Shown: in pieces, positions 18,005 through 26,852 of the stretch
Layout of the letters: every line of letters begins with the position of its first letter
How positions within the stretch are numbered: the stretch's first letter is position 1
The notes under the pieces: model-generated
Databases searched by the model: none
Told to the model about the DNA's origin: nothing
The model's input: only the letters and a program-made list of their open reading frames with translations
DNA from: Prevotella sp. ne3005
GTDB taxonomy: Bacteria > Bacteroidota > Bacteroidia > Bacteroidales > Bacteroidaceae
NCBI RefSeq assembly: GCF_900110085.1
Contig: NZ_FOCK01000002.1
Coordinates: 310,001-374,000, forward strand
DNA length: 64,000 nt
Reading direction: 5' to 3'
Position numbers and translations under genes: made by a program

Positions 18005-19498
18005 TTACTTCAGTTTACTTTCCAAAGTCTTTTTCCAAGCGGCATAAGCAGCAAGGTATTCCTCACGACGCTTAGCATCCGGCTCGATAACCTGCAGTTT
18101 GTCCAATGTAGCAAAAGCCTCATCGGCATTCTTATAGATACCAGCACCAATACCGGCACCCTTTGCTGCACCTACAGAACCATCAGTATCATAAAGCTCG
18201 ATAGTGGCACCGCTCACACCAGCCAGAGTATCACGGAACAGCGGGCTCAAGAACATGTTGGCCTTACCGGCATGAATCTTCTTGATGTCCATACCCATCT
18301 GCTGCATGATCTCCATACCATAGCAGAAAGAGAAGACGATACCCTCTTGGGCAGCACGGACGAGATGAGCCTTATTGTGCTTATTAAAGTTCACGCCGTT
18401 AATAGAACATCCGATCTCCTTATTCTCCAAAACGCGCTCAGCACCATTTCCAAACGGAATGATAGTCACGCCCTCACTGCCAATGGGAACAGTTGCAGCC
18501 AAGTCGTTCATCTCTGCATAACCCACGTCAGGTGTAATGTTACGATGCGTCCAGGCATTCAGGATACCCGTGCCATTGATGCAAAGCAACACACCCAGAC
18601 GAGTCTGATCTGCAGCATGGTTCACATGAGCGAAAGTATTCACACGACTCTGCTTATCGTAGTTCACCTCACCAAGCACACCATATACGACGCCAGACGT
18701 ACCAGCAGTAGCGGCAATTTCGCCAGGATTCAGTACATTCAGTGAGAGAGCATTATTCGGCTGGTCACCACCACGATAGGTAATCGGTGTACCTGCCTTC
18801 AGGCCCAACTCAGCTGCAGCCTCTGCGCTCACCACACTCTGCTCAGCGAAGGTCGGCACAATGTCAGCAATCAGGTTCTGGTCGAAGCCATAATATTTCA
18901 TTAAAAAATCTGCCACCTGATTATTCTTGAAGTCCCAGAACATACCCTCACTCAGACCGCTGACGGTGGTATTCATAGTGCCACTCAAACGCATAGCGAT
19001 ATAATCACCTGGCAGCATCACCTTATATATATTATTATAGAGGTCTGGCTCATTCTCCTTCACCCATGCCAACTTAGCAGCCGTAAAGTTTCCAGGAGAA
19101 TTCAGCAGATGACTAAGACACTGGTCTGCACCTAAATCCTTGAATGCCTTCTCACCATAAGGAACAGCACGGGAGTCACACCAGATGATTGCAGGACGGA
19201 GCGCTTTCTGATTCTTGTCCACGCAGACCAGACCATGCATCTGATATGAAATACCGATGGCCTTAATCTCCTCGGCAGTTGCACCGGCATCTGCCATAAT
19301 CTTTTTCAAACTTAACTTAGCATTCTCCCACCACATCTGAGGATCCTGCTCAGCCCATCCTGCCTTCAAGGCAAGAATAGGAGCCTCCTTTTCGGGATAA
19401 AACGCTGTTGCTACACACTTGCCGCTATCGGCATTAACGAGTGATGCCTTCACTGATGAGCTACCAACATCAAAACCTAATAGATATCTGTTTGCCAT
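18005..19498 (-). CDS. xylB: Xylulokinase
   Basis: The protein is 497 aa, FGGY sugar kinase family. It phosphorylates D-xylulose to xylulose-5-phosphate for the pentose phosphate pathway. The N-terminal phosphate motif is LLGFDVGSSSVKASL, the substrate region is GISYQMHGLV and IIWCDSRA, and the C-terminal ATPase has GGDQPNNALS, ATAGTSGVVYG and the late GAAKGAGIGAG. Xylulokinase is favoured over glycerol or rhamnulose kinase by the YQMHG segment. No xylA or xylose transporter is next to it. I found no TAnnTTTG in the 184 nt upstream. Confidence 0.92.
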   Translation of the reverse strand: MANRYLLGFDVGSSSVKASLVNADSGKCVATAFYPEKEAPILALKAGWAEQDPQMWWENAKLSLKKIMADAGATAEEIKAIGISYQMHGLVCVDKNQKALRPAIIWCDSRAVPYGEKAFKDLGADQCLSHLLNSPGNFTAAKLAWVKENEPDLYNNIYKVMLPGDYIAMRLSGTMNTTVSGLSEGMFWDFKNNQVADFLMKYYGFDQNLIADIVPTFAEQSVVSAEAAAELGLKAGTPITYRGGDQPNNALSLNVLNPGEIAATAGTSGVVYGVLGEVNYDKQSRVNTFAHVNHAADQTRLGVLLCINGTGILNAWTHRNITPDVGYAEMNDLAATVPIGSEGVTIIPFGNGAERVLENKEIGCSINGVNFNKHNKAHLVRAAQEGIVFSFCYGMEIMQQMGMDIKKIHAGKANMFLSPLFRDTLAGVSGATIELYDTDGSVGAAKGAGIGAGIYKNADEAFATLDKLQVIEPDAKRREEYLAAYAAWKKTLESKLK

Positions 19499-19608
19499 AA
19501 TTAAATATGATAATAAGTGTCTGTTTACAGTACTTTTTACCGCAAATTTCCCCTTTTTTTTTCATTTAGGCAACTTTTTTACAAAAAAAAGTGATTTTTT
19601 TACTATTT

Positions 19609-19642
19609 TTTGAACACAATTAAAATATTTTGTTTACCTTTG
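19609..19642 (+). promoter_or_regulatory. Promoter of the polysaccharide assembly operon
   Basis: TTTG at 19609-19612 and TACCTTTG at 19635-19642 are 22 nt apart, 40 nt upstream of the receiver gene. The next ten genes follow on the same strand without an obvious terminator, so this may drive the whole block up to 32,147. Confidence 0.55.
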
Positions 19643-19682
19643 CACTTTAGAATCACGTAATTCCGGATAAATTAATTCATAT

Positions 19683-20048
19683 ATGAAGAAAAAAATACTA
19701 ATACTTGACGACAAAGAGACCATCGCAAAGGTTCTCTCCATTTACCTGATGAGCGACTACGATGTACAGTGGTTGCCCGATGGATTGCAAGGAGTAAAGT
19801 GGCTTCAGGCAGGCAACACACCCGACTTGATCATCTCTGACATCCGCATGCCGGGCATGCGCGGCGATGACTTCTTGGAGTGGATTAAGCAAAACGAGTT
19901 GTTCCAGCACATCCCGGTCATTATGCTCTCCAGTGAAGACTCCACAAGTGAGCGTATCCGCCTGTTAGAGATTGGTGCAGAAGACTACATTGTGAAGCCC
20001 TTCAACCCGATGGAACTTAAAATCCGAGTTAAGAAGATTATTCCTTAA
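19683..20048 (+). CDS. Stand-alone response-regulator receiver protein
   Basis: The protein is 121 aa, consisting of one complete CheY-like receiver domain. The acidic pair is D9-D10, the phospho-acceptor D53 lies in LIISDIRMPG, the switch Ser is in VIMLSSED (about 83), and the conserved Lys is K105 in DYIVKPFNP. There is no DNA-binding or enzymatic output. It is the first gene of the assembly operon and lies 12 nt ahead of the sugar transferase, whose N-terminus is a degenerate receiver. A role as phosphorylation-dependent partner of that enzyme is an inference from this arrangement. No cognate kinase lies in the window. Confidence 0.9.
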   Translation: MKKKILILDDKETIAKVLSIYLMSDYDVQWLPDGLQGVKWLQAGNTPDLIISDIRMPGMRGDDFLEWIKQNELFQHIPVIMLSSEDSTSERIRLLEIGAEDYIVKPFNPMELKIRVKKIIP

Positions 20049-20060
20049 GGACTATAATAT

Positions 20061-21272
20061 ATGTTAGGTGTAGTATATCTTGGTAGTAATCCTGAGACCG
20101 AAGAACGTCTGAGATACATTCCCGGTCGTCTGGTACAATATACGAAGAATTACAAAGATGCGGCAGCCGCCTGCTCTACTCATGTTCGCAATGAGCATTT
20201 CATTGTGTTCTATGAGCAGACTGAGCAAGCGGAAGACATCACGGCTATTACCTATCTGAAAAAGAGGAACAAGAGTGTTTACATCATCCTGCTCACCCAC
20301 AACATGAACAAGGATGATCGTCAGGTATATCAGAGGTGCGGCATTAATGACACCATTGATGTCAATGCTTCGATTACAGAGCTCAACAAAAAGATCACTT
20401 TCATTGCCGACCGTGAGTCCCAAATGTTCGACGACACGACACCCCGTTACAAAATGCTGAAATTCAAGATTCCAGTATGGAAGCGTGTTTTCGACATTGT
20501 GTTCTCAGCTCTGGCTATTATTATTCTTTCTCCCGTCTTCCTGCTGACAGCCATTGCCATCCGTTTGGAAAGCAAGGGTCCCGTCATCTTCAAGTCGAAG
20601 CGTGTTGGAACCAACTACACCATTTTCAACTTCCTCAAGTTCCGTTCTATGTACTGCGATGCCGAAGAGCGTCTGAAAGAAGTTGCCAAAGAAGCCGGCA
20701 ACCAGTATCTGGAGAAGAACGAAGAGAAGAAAGAAGAGGATCACACCATTACCGCCCCACTTGGTGCCGAGGCTGAGATGATGATGATGGACATGGGCAT
20801 GGAATCTGATATGATGATCAGCGATGATGAAGTCATGCTTGTTGGCGATGACTATGTTGTAGCCGAGAGTGACTTTGCCAAGGAAAAACAGGAAGAAATT
20901 GACAGTGCTTTCGTGAAGATTGAGAATGATCCCCGCATCACCAAGGTGGGTAAGTTCATCCGTAAATACAGCATTGACGAGCTCCCGCAGCTCTTCAACA
21001 TCCTCAAGGGTGACATGTCGATTGTCGGCAACCGTCCCCTTCCTCTCTATGAAGCTGAAAAGCTCACAGCCGACAAGAGTATCGACCGTTTCATGGCTCC
21101 CGCAGGACTGACAGGTCTCTGGCAGGTCGAGGAGCGTGGCAAAGGCGGCATGATGTCAGCTGAGGAGCGTAAGCAGTTGGATATTGAGTATGGTCGTAAC
21201 TACAGTTTCAAGATGGACATGCAGATTATCTTCCGTACGCTGACAGCATTTGTACAAAAGAACAACGTTTAA
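20061..21272 (+). CDS. Phosphoglycosyl transferase (initiating sugar transferase) with pseudo-receiver domain
   Basis: The protein is 403 aa. It should transfer a sugar-1-phosphate to undecaprenyl phosphate and so start the repeat unit on the inner membrane. Residues 1-125 have receiver-like topology but lack the acidic pair, and the acceptor position reads FYEQ (E52). Residues 138-170 form the membrane hairpin (KRVFDIVFSALAIIILSPVF). KFRSMYCDAEERL and SIDELPQLFNILKGDMSIVGNRP (the D-E catalytic dyad) are bacterial sugar transferase signatures. Between them, about residues 205-287, is an insert rich in Glu, Asp and Met, including MMMMDMGMESDMM, that most family members lack. The polyprenyl carrier and sugar cannot be read from sequence. 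Confidence 0.9.
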   Translation: MLGVVYLGSNPETEERLRYIPGRLVQYTKNYKDAAAACSTHVRNEHFIVFYEQTEQAEDITAITYLKKRNKSVYIILLTHNMNKDDRQVYQRCGINDTIDVNASITELNKKITFIADRESQMFDDTTPRYKMLKFKIPVWKRVFDIVFSALAIIILSPVFLLTAIAIRLESKGPVIFKSKRVGTNYTIFNFLKFRSMYCDAEERLKEVAKEAGNQYLEKNEEKKEEDHTITAPLGAEAEMMMMDMGMESDMMISDDEVMLVGDDYVVAESDFAKEKQEEIDSAFVKIENDPRITKVGKFIRKYSIDELPQLFNILKGDMSIVGNRPLPLYEAEKLTADKSIDRFMAPAGLTGLWQVEERGKGGMMSAEERKQLDIEYGRNYSFKMDMQIIFRTLTAFVQKNNV

Positions 21273-21294
21273 AAATCATCATAACCCGATAACA

Positions 21295-22251
21295 ATGAAT
21301 AAGTTAAAAAGACTCCTATTTATTGTAGCCATCGCTGGAGCAGGAACTCAGGCTTACGCCCAGTTCGACGAGAGTGGTATCGCTGCTGGATTCTTTGACT
21401 CCAGTAATGATAAGGAAATCAATTTCTCAGAGTTCCACTTGCCACCTTTGGCCATTCTCTTTGAGAATGCGAAAGCCAACCCTCAGATATTGACCCTTGA
21501 AAAGGCACAACAGCTTGCTCAAGCAGAAGTGGCTAAGCAAAAAAGGCATATTTTCTCGTATCTAAGAGCCCATGCAAGCATTAGTTATGGTAAGGGTGAT
21601 AGTTGGGGCACTTCAGAAAATGCATATTCCCCAATGTTGATGCAATATCAAGGCTCTGAAACCAATTATTGGAATTTAGGCGCAAGTTTAAATTTACCAT
21701 TAGAAGATATCTTAGACTTGACAGCTTCTGTCAAACGAAAAAAAATGGAAGCAGATCAAGCTGTTTTAGCAAAAGATATTGCCTTCGACCAATTAAAATT
21801 ACAAATTGCAACTTTATTTGTTAGAATTACCAATAACTTAGTAGCTCTTAAAGCTACGGGGGAGGCTGCCGCTGCATATATTGGAGCAGGTTCCCTTAAT
21901 AGAGAAGATTTTGAAAATGGCAATCAAACTATTAGTGCATATGCATTTGATAAGCAAAGAGAAGTCGGATCTGTTCAATCATACCAAGCACTTCAAACGA
22001 CGATTACAACCGACATCATTACTTTAGAGATTTTAACCCATACTCCAATCATCACAAACTCCACAACAGAAATTACATTGGATCAAAAAGAGAGTAAATC
22101 TAGCAAAGAGATTGCCAAAGAAAATAAAGCCGTTGAAAAGCGAATCAAAAAAGCAGTCAAGGAAGAGGAGAAAAAAGAAAAGAAGTTAATAAAAGCAGAA
22201 GCAAAAGCAGAAAAAGCAGCAGCTAAAGCAGCAAAGAAACAAAATAAATAA
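21295..22251 (+). CDS. Half-size TolC-like protein with Lys/Ala-rich tail
   Basis: The protein is 318 aa. The signal peptide MNKLKRLLFIVAIAGAGTQAYA is cleaved after AYA. Residues about 60-250 read like one TolC repeat: LTLEKAQQLAQAEVAKQ is the usual first helix, followed by amphipathic strands (SISYGKG, WNLGASLNLPL) and a long helix. Usual TolC proteins have two such repeats and over 400 aa, so this is about half. The last 60 residues are a charged coiled segment ending in AEAKAEKAAAKAAKK. Base use becomes AT-rich from about 21,540, suggesting a recombination joint. It may provide the outer-membrane exit, as no Wza-type protein is present. An in-frame start at 21250 would overlap the previous gene. 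Confidence 0.65.
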   Translation: MNKLKRLLFIVAIAGAGTQAYAQFDESGIAAGFFDSSNDKEINFSEFHLPPLAILFENAKANPQILTLEKAQQLAQAEVAKQKRHIFSYLRAHASISYGKGDSWGTSENAYSPMLMQYQGSETNYWNLGASLNLPLEDILDLTASVKRKKMEADQAVLAKDIAFDQLKLQIATLFVRITNNLVALKATGEAAAAYIGAGSLNREDFENGNQTISAYAFDKQREVGSVQSYQALQTTITTDIITLEILTHTPIITNSTTEITLDQKESKSSKEIAKENKAVEKRIKKAVKEEEKKEKKLIKAEAKAEKAAAKAAKKQNK

Positions 22252-22267
22252 TTAAATTCGAAGGATT

Positions 22268-24445
22268 ATGGATTTGTTCAGATATATAGTTCGATTCTTA
22301 TACAAAATTCGTTGGTACCTCATCATTCTACCATTAATTGCTTTGGTGGTAGCTTGGTTCTCCACCCGTCACATGGAGCGTATATACAACACAAACACAA
22401 CCATCTATACAGGTATGATAACTGCCTATAACATTGAAGGTGGTACAGGTACCGCTGGTGGACAATCTCAAACTAATATGACAAACTTGATGTTGTTGAT
22501 TACCACAGATGCGACTATTCATGAGGTATCTCTACGCCTGTTTGCCCGTTGCATGATGTATGGTAATCCGAATAAGGATAATAACTATATATCATCAGAA
22601 CATTTTCGTCAACTCAGTAATAGCGTTCCTGCAGAAGTAAAAGCACTGATTAACCACAACAGTGAAAATGCGACCTATGCTAATTTAAAGGCTTACGAAA
22701 AGCCATCTGCAGATAATTTCATATTTGGATTAACAAACTATCATCCTTGGTTTGGAATTAATAGCATTACGGGACGGTTAAAAGTTGTACAATTAAACCG
22801 TTCAGATATTATTGATATAGGCTACTCTGCAAATGATGCTGGTATTGCCTATAATACTTTGGATATTCTAAACGAGGTCTTTGCTCGTCAATATGCATTA
22901 CTCCGTTATGGTGAAACCAATAATGTCATCAAGTTCTTTGAGCGTGAAGTAGCTCGTCTTTATCGTATTTTGACCAATGCAGAAGATGATTTGATTCGCT
23001 ATAATGTAGAAAAGCGCATTATTAATTATGGAGAACAAACCAAGCAATTAGCAGGACTTGATGCTGGCCAGAAAGTATCTGATAACAATTTGCTGATAGA
23101 CAGAACGACTACTCGTGCTCTGATGGACTATTTGGAGCGTCAATTAGGTGACCGTGCAAAAATCATCAAAGCAAATAAAGACTTTACTAATCAGGTGACA
23201 GATATATCCCGTATTCAGTCTCGTATTTCCAACCTTCGCCTAATGAGTAGTGAAGGCGGTGGTAGTGGTGTCGAGTCCCAATTAGAACTGGCAAAGGCCG
23301 AACGTATGCTTCAAGATGCTCAAAATAATGTAAGAAGTTTAGTAAAAGACATTGAAGCAGGTACCTATAGTACTGAAAGCGGTGTGAAAGCCAGTGAAAT
23401 GATTGATAAATGGTTGGAACAAGTTTTGTTGCTTGAAAAAACCAAGGCCCATGAAAGTGCCCAGGACATCATGCGTCAGAAACTAGATAAAGAAATACTA
23501 TATTATGCGCCAATTGGTGCTACTATAGGACGAAAAGAAAGGCATATAGGCTTTATTGAAGGGAATTATATGGAGATGTTGAAGGCTCTCAACGCAGCGC
23601 GTCTTCGCCAAAAGAACCTTCAGATGACCACTGCGACATTGCGTGTGCTCAATCCACCTATGTTCCCCATGAATGCGCAGCCCACGAATCGTATGATGAT
23701 ACTACTGGGTGCATTTATGATTACATTTTTGTTAACAGCAATGTATTTCTTCATTATCGAGTTGTTGGATCGAACACTTCGCGACCGTATGCGTTCCGAA
23801 CGAATCACAAAGATTCCTGTGATGGGATGTTTCCCAAAAGAAAGTACCTTACGCTATCGCCGCTTTAACAAGACAATAGCAGATATGGCGTTACGCAACT
23901 TGAGTAAAACGTTACTCCCCCACTTCAAGGAAGGCCAGCAGAATGTATTGAATCTTCTCTCTACCGATGCAGCTAACGGTAAAAGCTACATTGCTCAGGA
24001 ATTAGAGAACTATTGGATATCTATCGGCCTTCAGGTACGCCGTCTTACATACGATGAAGATTTCTTGGCAGAAGATAGTCGCTTCATTATGGCCAACGAT
24101 ATCAAAGACATTTGTCCGGACATCCTGCCAAACGAGATTGCCATTATCGAATACCCCAACTTGGATGACAATTCCATTCCATCAGGGTTATTAAATATGG
24201 GAACTATTAATATGATAGTGACTCGCGCGAATCGTACATGGAAGGATGTAGATCAGAAAGCATTAAAGGAATTACAATCACAACTGAAAGATCAGAGCAC
24301 ATTATTTATGTATCTGACAGAAGCTCAGCGTTACGCTGTCGAAGAGTTTGTTGGCCAATTGCCACCATATACCAAATTTAACAACTTTGTATATCGCATC
24401 TCTCAAATGGGATTGACAGCAGTTGAGAATAGTCATGCAAAATAA
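22268..24445 (+). CDS. Polysaccharide copolymerase (Wzz/GumC type) with degenerate tyrosine-kinase domain
   Basis: The protein is 725 aa. An N-terminal Wzz domain begins with a membrane helix (about residues 15-35), followed by a long periplasmic coiled coil and a second helix at about 475-500. The cytoplasmic part resembles a BY-kinase fold: a P-loop relic LLSTDAANGKSYIAQEL (about 562-578) keeps GKS. The Walker B position reads IAIIEYPNLDD, with Glu for Asp, and no C-terminal Tyr cluster is present. It probably sets chain length and couples polymerisation to export, with the kinase part acting structurally. It lies 16 nt after the TolC-like gene and 3 nt before the polymerase gene. Confidence 0.85.
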   Translation: MDLFRYIVRFLYKIRWYLIILPLIALVVAWFSTRHMERIYNTNTTIYTGMITAYNIEGGTGTAGGQSQTNMTNLMLLITTDATIHEVSLRLFARCMMYGNPNKDNNYISSEHFRQLSNSVPAEVKALINHNSENATYANLKAYEKPSADNFIFGLTNYHPWFGINSITGRLKVVQLNRSDIIDIGYSANDAGIAYNTLDILNEVFARQYALLRYGETNNVIKFFEREVARLYRILTNAEDDLIRYNVEKRIINYGEQTKQLAGLDAGQKVSDNNLLIDRTTTRALMDYLERQLGDRAKIIKANKDFTNQVTDISRIQSRISNLRLMSSEGGGSGVESQLELAKAERMLQDAQNNVRSLVKDIEAGTYSTESGVKASEMIDKWLEQVLLLEKTKAHESAQDIMRQKLDKEILYYAPIGATIGRKERHIGFIEGNYMEMLKALNAARLRQKNLQMTTATLRVLNPPMFPMNAQPTNRMMILLGAFMITFLLTAMYFFIIELLDRTLRDRMRSERITKIPVMGCFPKESTLRYRRFNKTIADMALRNLSKTLLPHFKEGQQNVLNLLSTDAANGKSYIAQELENYWISIGLQVRRLTYDEDFLAEDSRFIMANDIKDICPDILPNEIAIIEYPNLDDNSIPSGLLNMGTINMIVTRANRTWKDVDQKALKELQSQLKDQSTLFMYLTEAQRYAVEEFVGQLPPYTKFNNFVYRISQMGLTAVENSHAK

Positions 24446-24448
24446 CAA

Positions 24449-25972
24449 ATGACAAAGGATTATATTACATATTCCCGAGAAAACGGAGGAAGAGTTCTAT
24501 TACTCTTTCTCCTATTTTTACTAAGCATCTATTCTCTCGTTAATTCTGGTATCAATGGTATGGCCATGTACTTGGCATTACCATTCACCATTCTCTTTGT
24601 CTATTTGGCATTCAGCTATAGAATGTTTACATTCTGGTTACTCTTTCTGATCAACTATTTTGTAATGTTTTTGGGGAAAGAGCGCCTATGGCCGAGCGGA
24701 ATACCTTCTTCATTGCCCAATGAGATTCTTGAGATTATACTTATCGCCATTGCTATTATTGATTTAAGAGAGTCCCATTTTGAGAACCTAGCTAACCTTA
24801 TGTTGGTAGGAATTTTAGGCTGGTGTTCTTTTTGTATTATTGAGTTGTTTAATGATACATGTGGATTAGGTATGAACGTCAGTGCTTGGTTTACGGGCAT
24901 ACGTTTAATGGCTTTTCAATTACTTTATGCAGTGATTGTCTTTGCCTTATATATTAATACGCCCAAGCGTATCTATCTTTTATTTTTCGCATGGGCATGT
25001 TGTGCATTATTTGCGGTTTTTTGGGGATGGAAACAGAAAAATATTGGATGGACCTCTGGAGAGACTTATTGGCTGTATGTCCAAGATCACCAAAGACAAC
25101 ACATGGTAAATGGTATCATTAGATATTTTGGGACATTCACGGATGCTGCAAATTATGGTATTCATATGGCTGCTGCTGCCGTTGGATTCTTCATTATTAC
25201 TATTACTAATAGAATAAAGAAATATAGGTTTTTCTTTGGCATAGCTGGTATATTATGTACATGGGCCATGTTCCAGTCAGGAACGCGTACTGCCATTTTT
25301 TGCATGATTGCAGGTTTTATAGTCTTTCTAGCCCTATCAAAATCTGCTAAAATCATTATCCCCGTATCCATCATATTTGGTTTATTTATTGCAATGCTAA
25401 TATTCACTAACATTGGGCAAGGAAATAATCAGATTCGAAGAATGCGTTCAGCTTTTAATACGAGTGATGCCTCTGCCAATGTTAGAGACATTAATAAAGC
25501 TGCTATTTCTAAATATATGAAAGATGCGCCTTGGGGTATAGGAATTGGCATTTTCGAAAGAGATATACCTGCATGGAATAAATACAAAATTGTTTCTCAA
25601 ATCCCACCTGATTCAGAATATGTGTTTATTTGGGTAAGAACTGGTTGGATTGGTGTTTCATGGTTCCTGATTTGCAACATCATCATGTTATTAGGTGCAT
25701 GTTGGACTGTTTTCTTCAGGATTAAAAACCGTTCATTGATGGGAATTGGGGCAGCTTGGTGTGCAGGTTTTACTGCAATTCATCTAGGAGGATATGCCAA
25801 TCAGATATTGATGCAGTTCCCCAATATCGTCATTTTTTACGGAGGATTAACTACAGTTTTCTTATTGCCTAAACTTGAGAAAGAATTCGAAGAATATGAA
25901 GCCAAGGAGTTAGCAATAGAAACAGAAAAAAAACGTCTCAAATTAGAAAAGAAACTTGCAAAACGAGTATAA
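24449..25972 (+). CDS. O-antigen polymerase/ligase-like membrane protein (Wzy_C domain)
   Basis: The protein is 507 aa with about 11-12 hydrophobic helices and a charged C-terminal helix. The O-antigen ligase/polymerase domain is marked by FQSGTRTA (about residue 278), a large periplasmic loop with RRMRSAFNTSD, PWGIGIG and PPDSEYVFIWVRTGWIG. In a locus with a Wzz-type protein and initiating transferase, polymerase (Wzy) is the likely role, but ligase activity cannot be excluded. The C-terminus is a Lys/Glu-rich coil (KKRLKLEKKLAKRV). It overlaps the next gene by 17 nt. Confidence 0.8.
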   Translation: MTKDYITYSRENGGRVLLLFLLFLLSIYSLVNSGINGMAMYLALPFTILFVYLAFSYRMFTFWLLFLINYFVMFLGKERLWPSGIPSSLPNEILEIILIAIAIIDLRESHFENLANLMLVGILGWCSFCIIELFNDTCGLGMNVSAWFTGIRLMAFQLLYAVIVFALYINTPKRIYLLFFAWACCALFAVFWGWKQKNIGWTSGETYWLYVQDHQRQHMVNGIIRYFGTFTDAANYGIHMAAAAVGFFIITITNRIKKYRFFFGIAGILCTWAMFQSGTRTAIFCMIAGFIVFLALSKSAKIIIPVSIIFGLFIAMLIFTNIGQGNNQIRRMRSAFNTSDASANVRDINKAAISKYMKDAPWGIGIGIFERDIPAWNKYKIVSQIPPDSEYVFIWVRTGWIGVSWFLICNIIMLLGACWTVFFRIKNRSLMGIGAAWCAGFTAIHLGGYANQILMQFPNIVIFYGGLTTVFLLPKLEKEFEEYEAKELAIETEKKRLKLEKKLAKRV

Positions 25973-26852
25973 GTTGTCTATCATCACCGTCAATTACAAT
26001 GGGCTTGAAGATACGTGTGCATTAATTGACAGCATCCCCTTCAACGACAACATGGAGGTGATTGTAGAAGATAATGCTTCAAAAGAAGACGAAGCTGCTC
26101 TAATTTCGCTACGCTATCCTCAAGTAAAGACTATCCGTAGCAACAAAAACCTTGGTTTTGCTGGTGGTAACAACATAGGAATAAAGGCAGCCAAAGGCAA
26201 GTATCTCTTTCTGATCAACAATGACACCATATTTAAAGACTATAATATACAGCCATTAATTGACAGGCTAGAATCTTCGTCAACTATTGGCATGGTCTGC
26301 CCCAAAATTCGCTTTGCATGGGGTAATAATCCTGTCCAATTTGCAGGTTATACACCTCTATCCAAGATGACGGTCCGCAACCAAGCAATTGGTTATGGCG
26401 AAGAAGATAAAGGTCAATATGATATTCCCCATCCTACGCCTTACGCCCACGGTGCAGCTATGCTCATCAAACGAGAAGCTATAGAGAAAGTAGGGCTGAT
26501 GCCAGAGTGTTTCTTCCTATATTATGAAGAGTTTGACTGGTCAATGATGTTCGCACGAGCCGGGTATGAAATATGGTACGAGCCCGCTTGCACCATCTAT
26601 CATAAAGAGAGTCAAAGTACTGGTCAAAACAGTCCTCTTCGAACATATTATATTACCCGAAATCGCCAGCTACTGGTCAAACGTAATTGGCATGGGTTAA
26701 CAAAATATCTATCATATATATATATAATAGGTTTAGTTTCCACTCGTGACATTCTGAAGAATATGATAAAAGGAAATAAAAATCATGTAAAGGCAATCTA
26801 TCAAGCGCTATGTGATTTTGCAAATTCTAAATTCTATGAGTATGAAGTTTGA
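25956..26852 (+). CDS. GT2 glycosyltransferase (WbbL/rhamnosyltransferase-like)
   Basis: The protein is 298 aa, a GT-A fold enzyme. The N-terminal strand is LSIITVNYNG, the nucleotide site is VEDNAS, NLGFAGGNNIGI follows, and the metal site is FLINNDT (the DxD-like segment). FFLYYEEFDW (about residue 187) corresponds to the acceptor and base region of WbbL-type enzymes. A hydrophobic patch near residue 255 may attach it to the membrane. The start overlaps the polymerase gene by 17 nt, suggesting coupled translation. The family often carries rhamnosyl or related transfer, but the donor is not readable here. Confidence 0.85.
   Translation: MQNEYKLSIITVNYNGLEDTCALIDSIPFNDNMEVIVEDNASKEDEAALISLRYPQVKTIRSNKNLGFAGGNNIGIKAAKGKYLFLINNDTIFKDYNIQPLIDRLESSSTIGMVCPKIRFAWGNNPVQFAGYTPLSKMTVRNQAIGYGEEDKGQYDIPHPTPYAHGAAMLIKREAIEKVGLMPECFFLYYEEFDWSMMFARAGYEIWYEPACTIYHKESQSTGQNSPLRTYYITRNRQLLVKRNWHGLTKYLSYIYIIGLVSTRDILKNMIKGNKNHVKAIYQALCDFANSKFYEYEV

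Noticed and set aside
24449..25972. Wzx flippase
   Set aside because: The membrane protein has the O-antigen polymerase/ligase domain and its periplasmic loop, not the 12-14 helix MATE pattern, and no other candidate is present.
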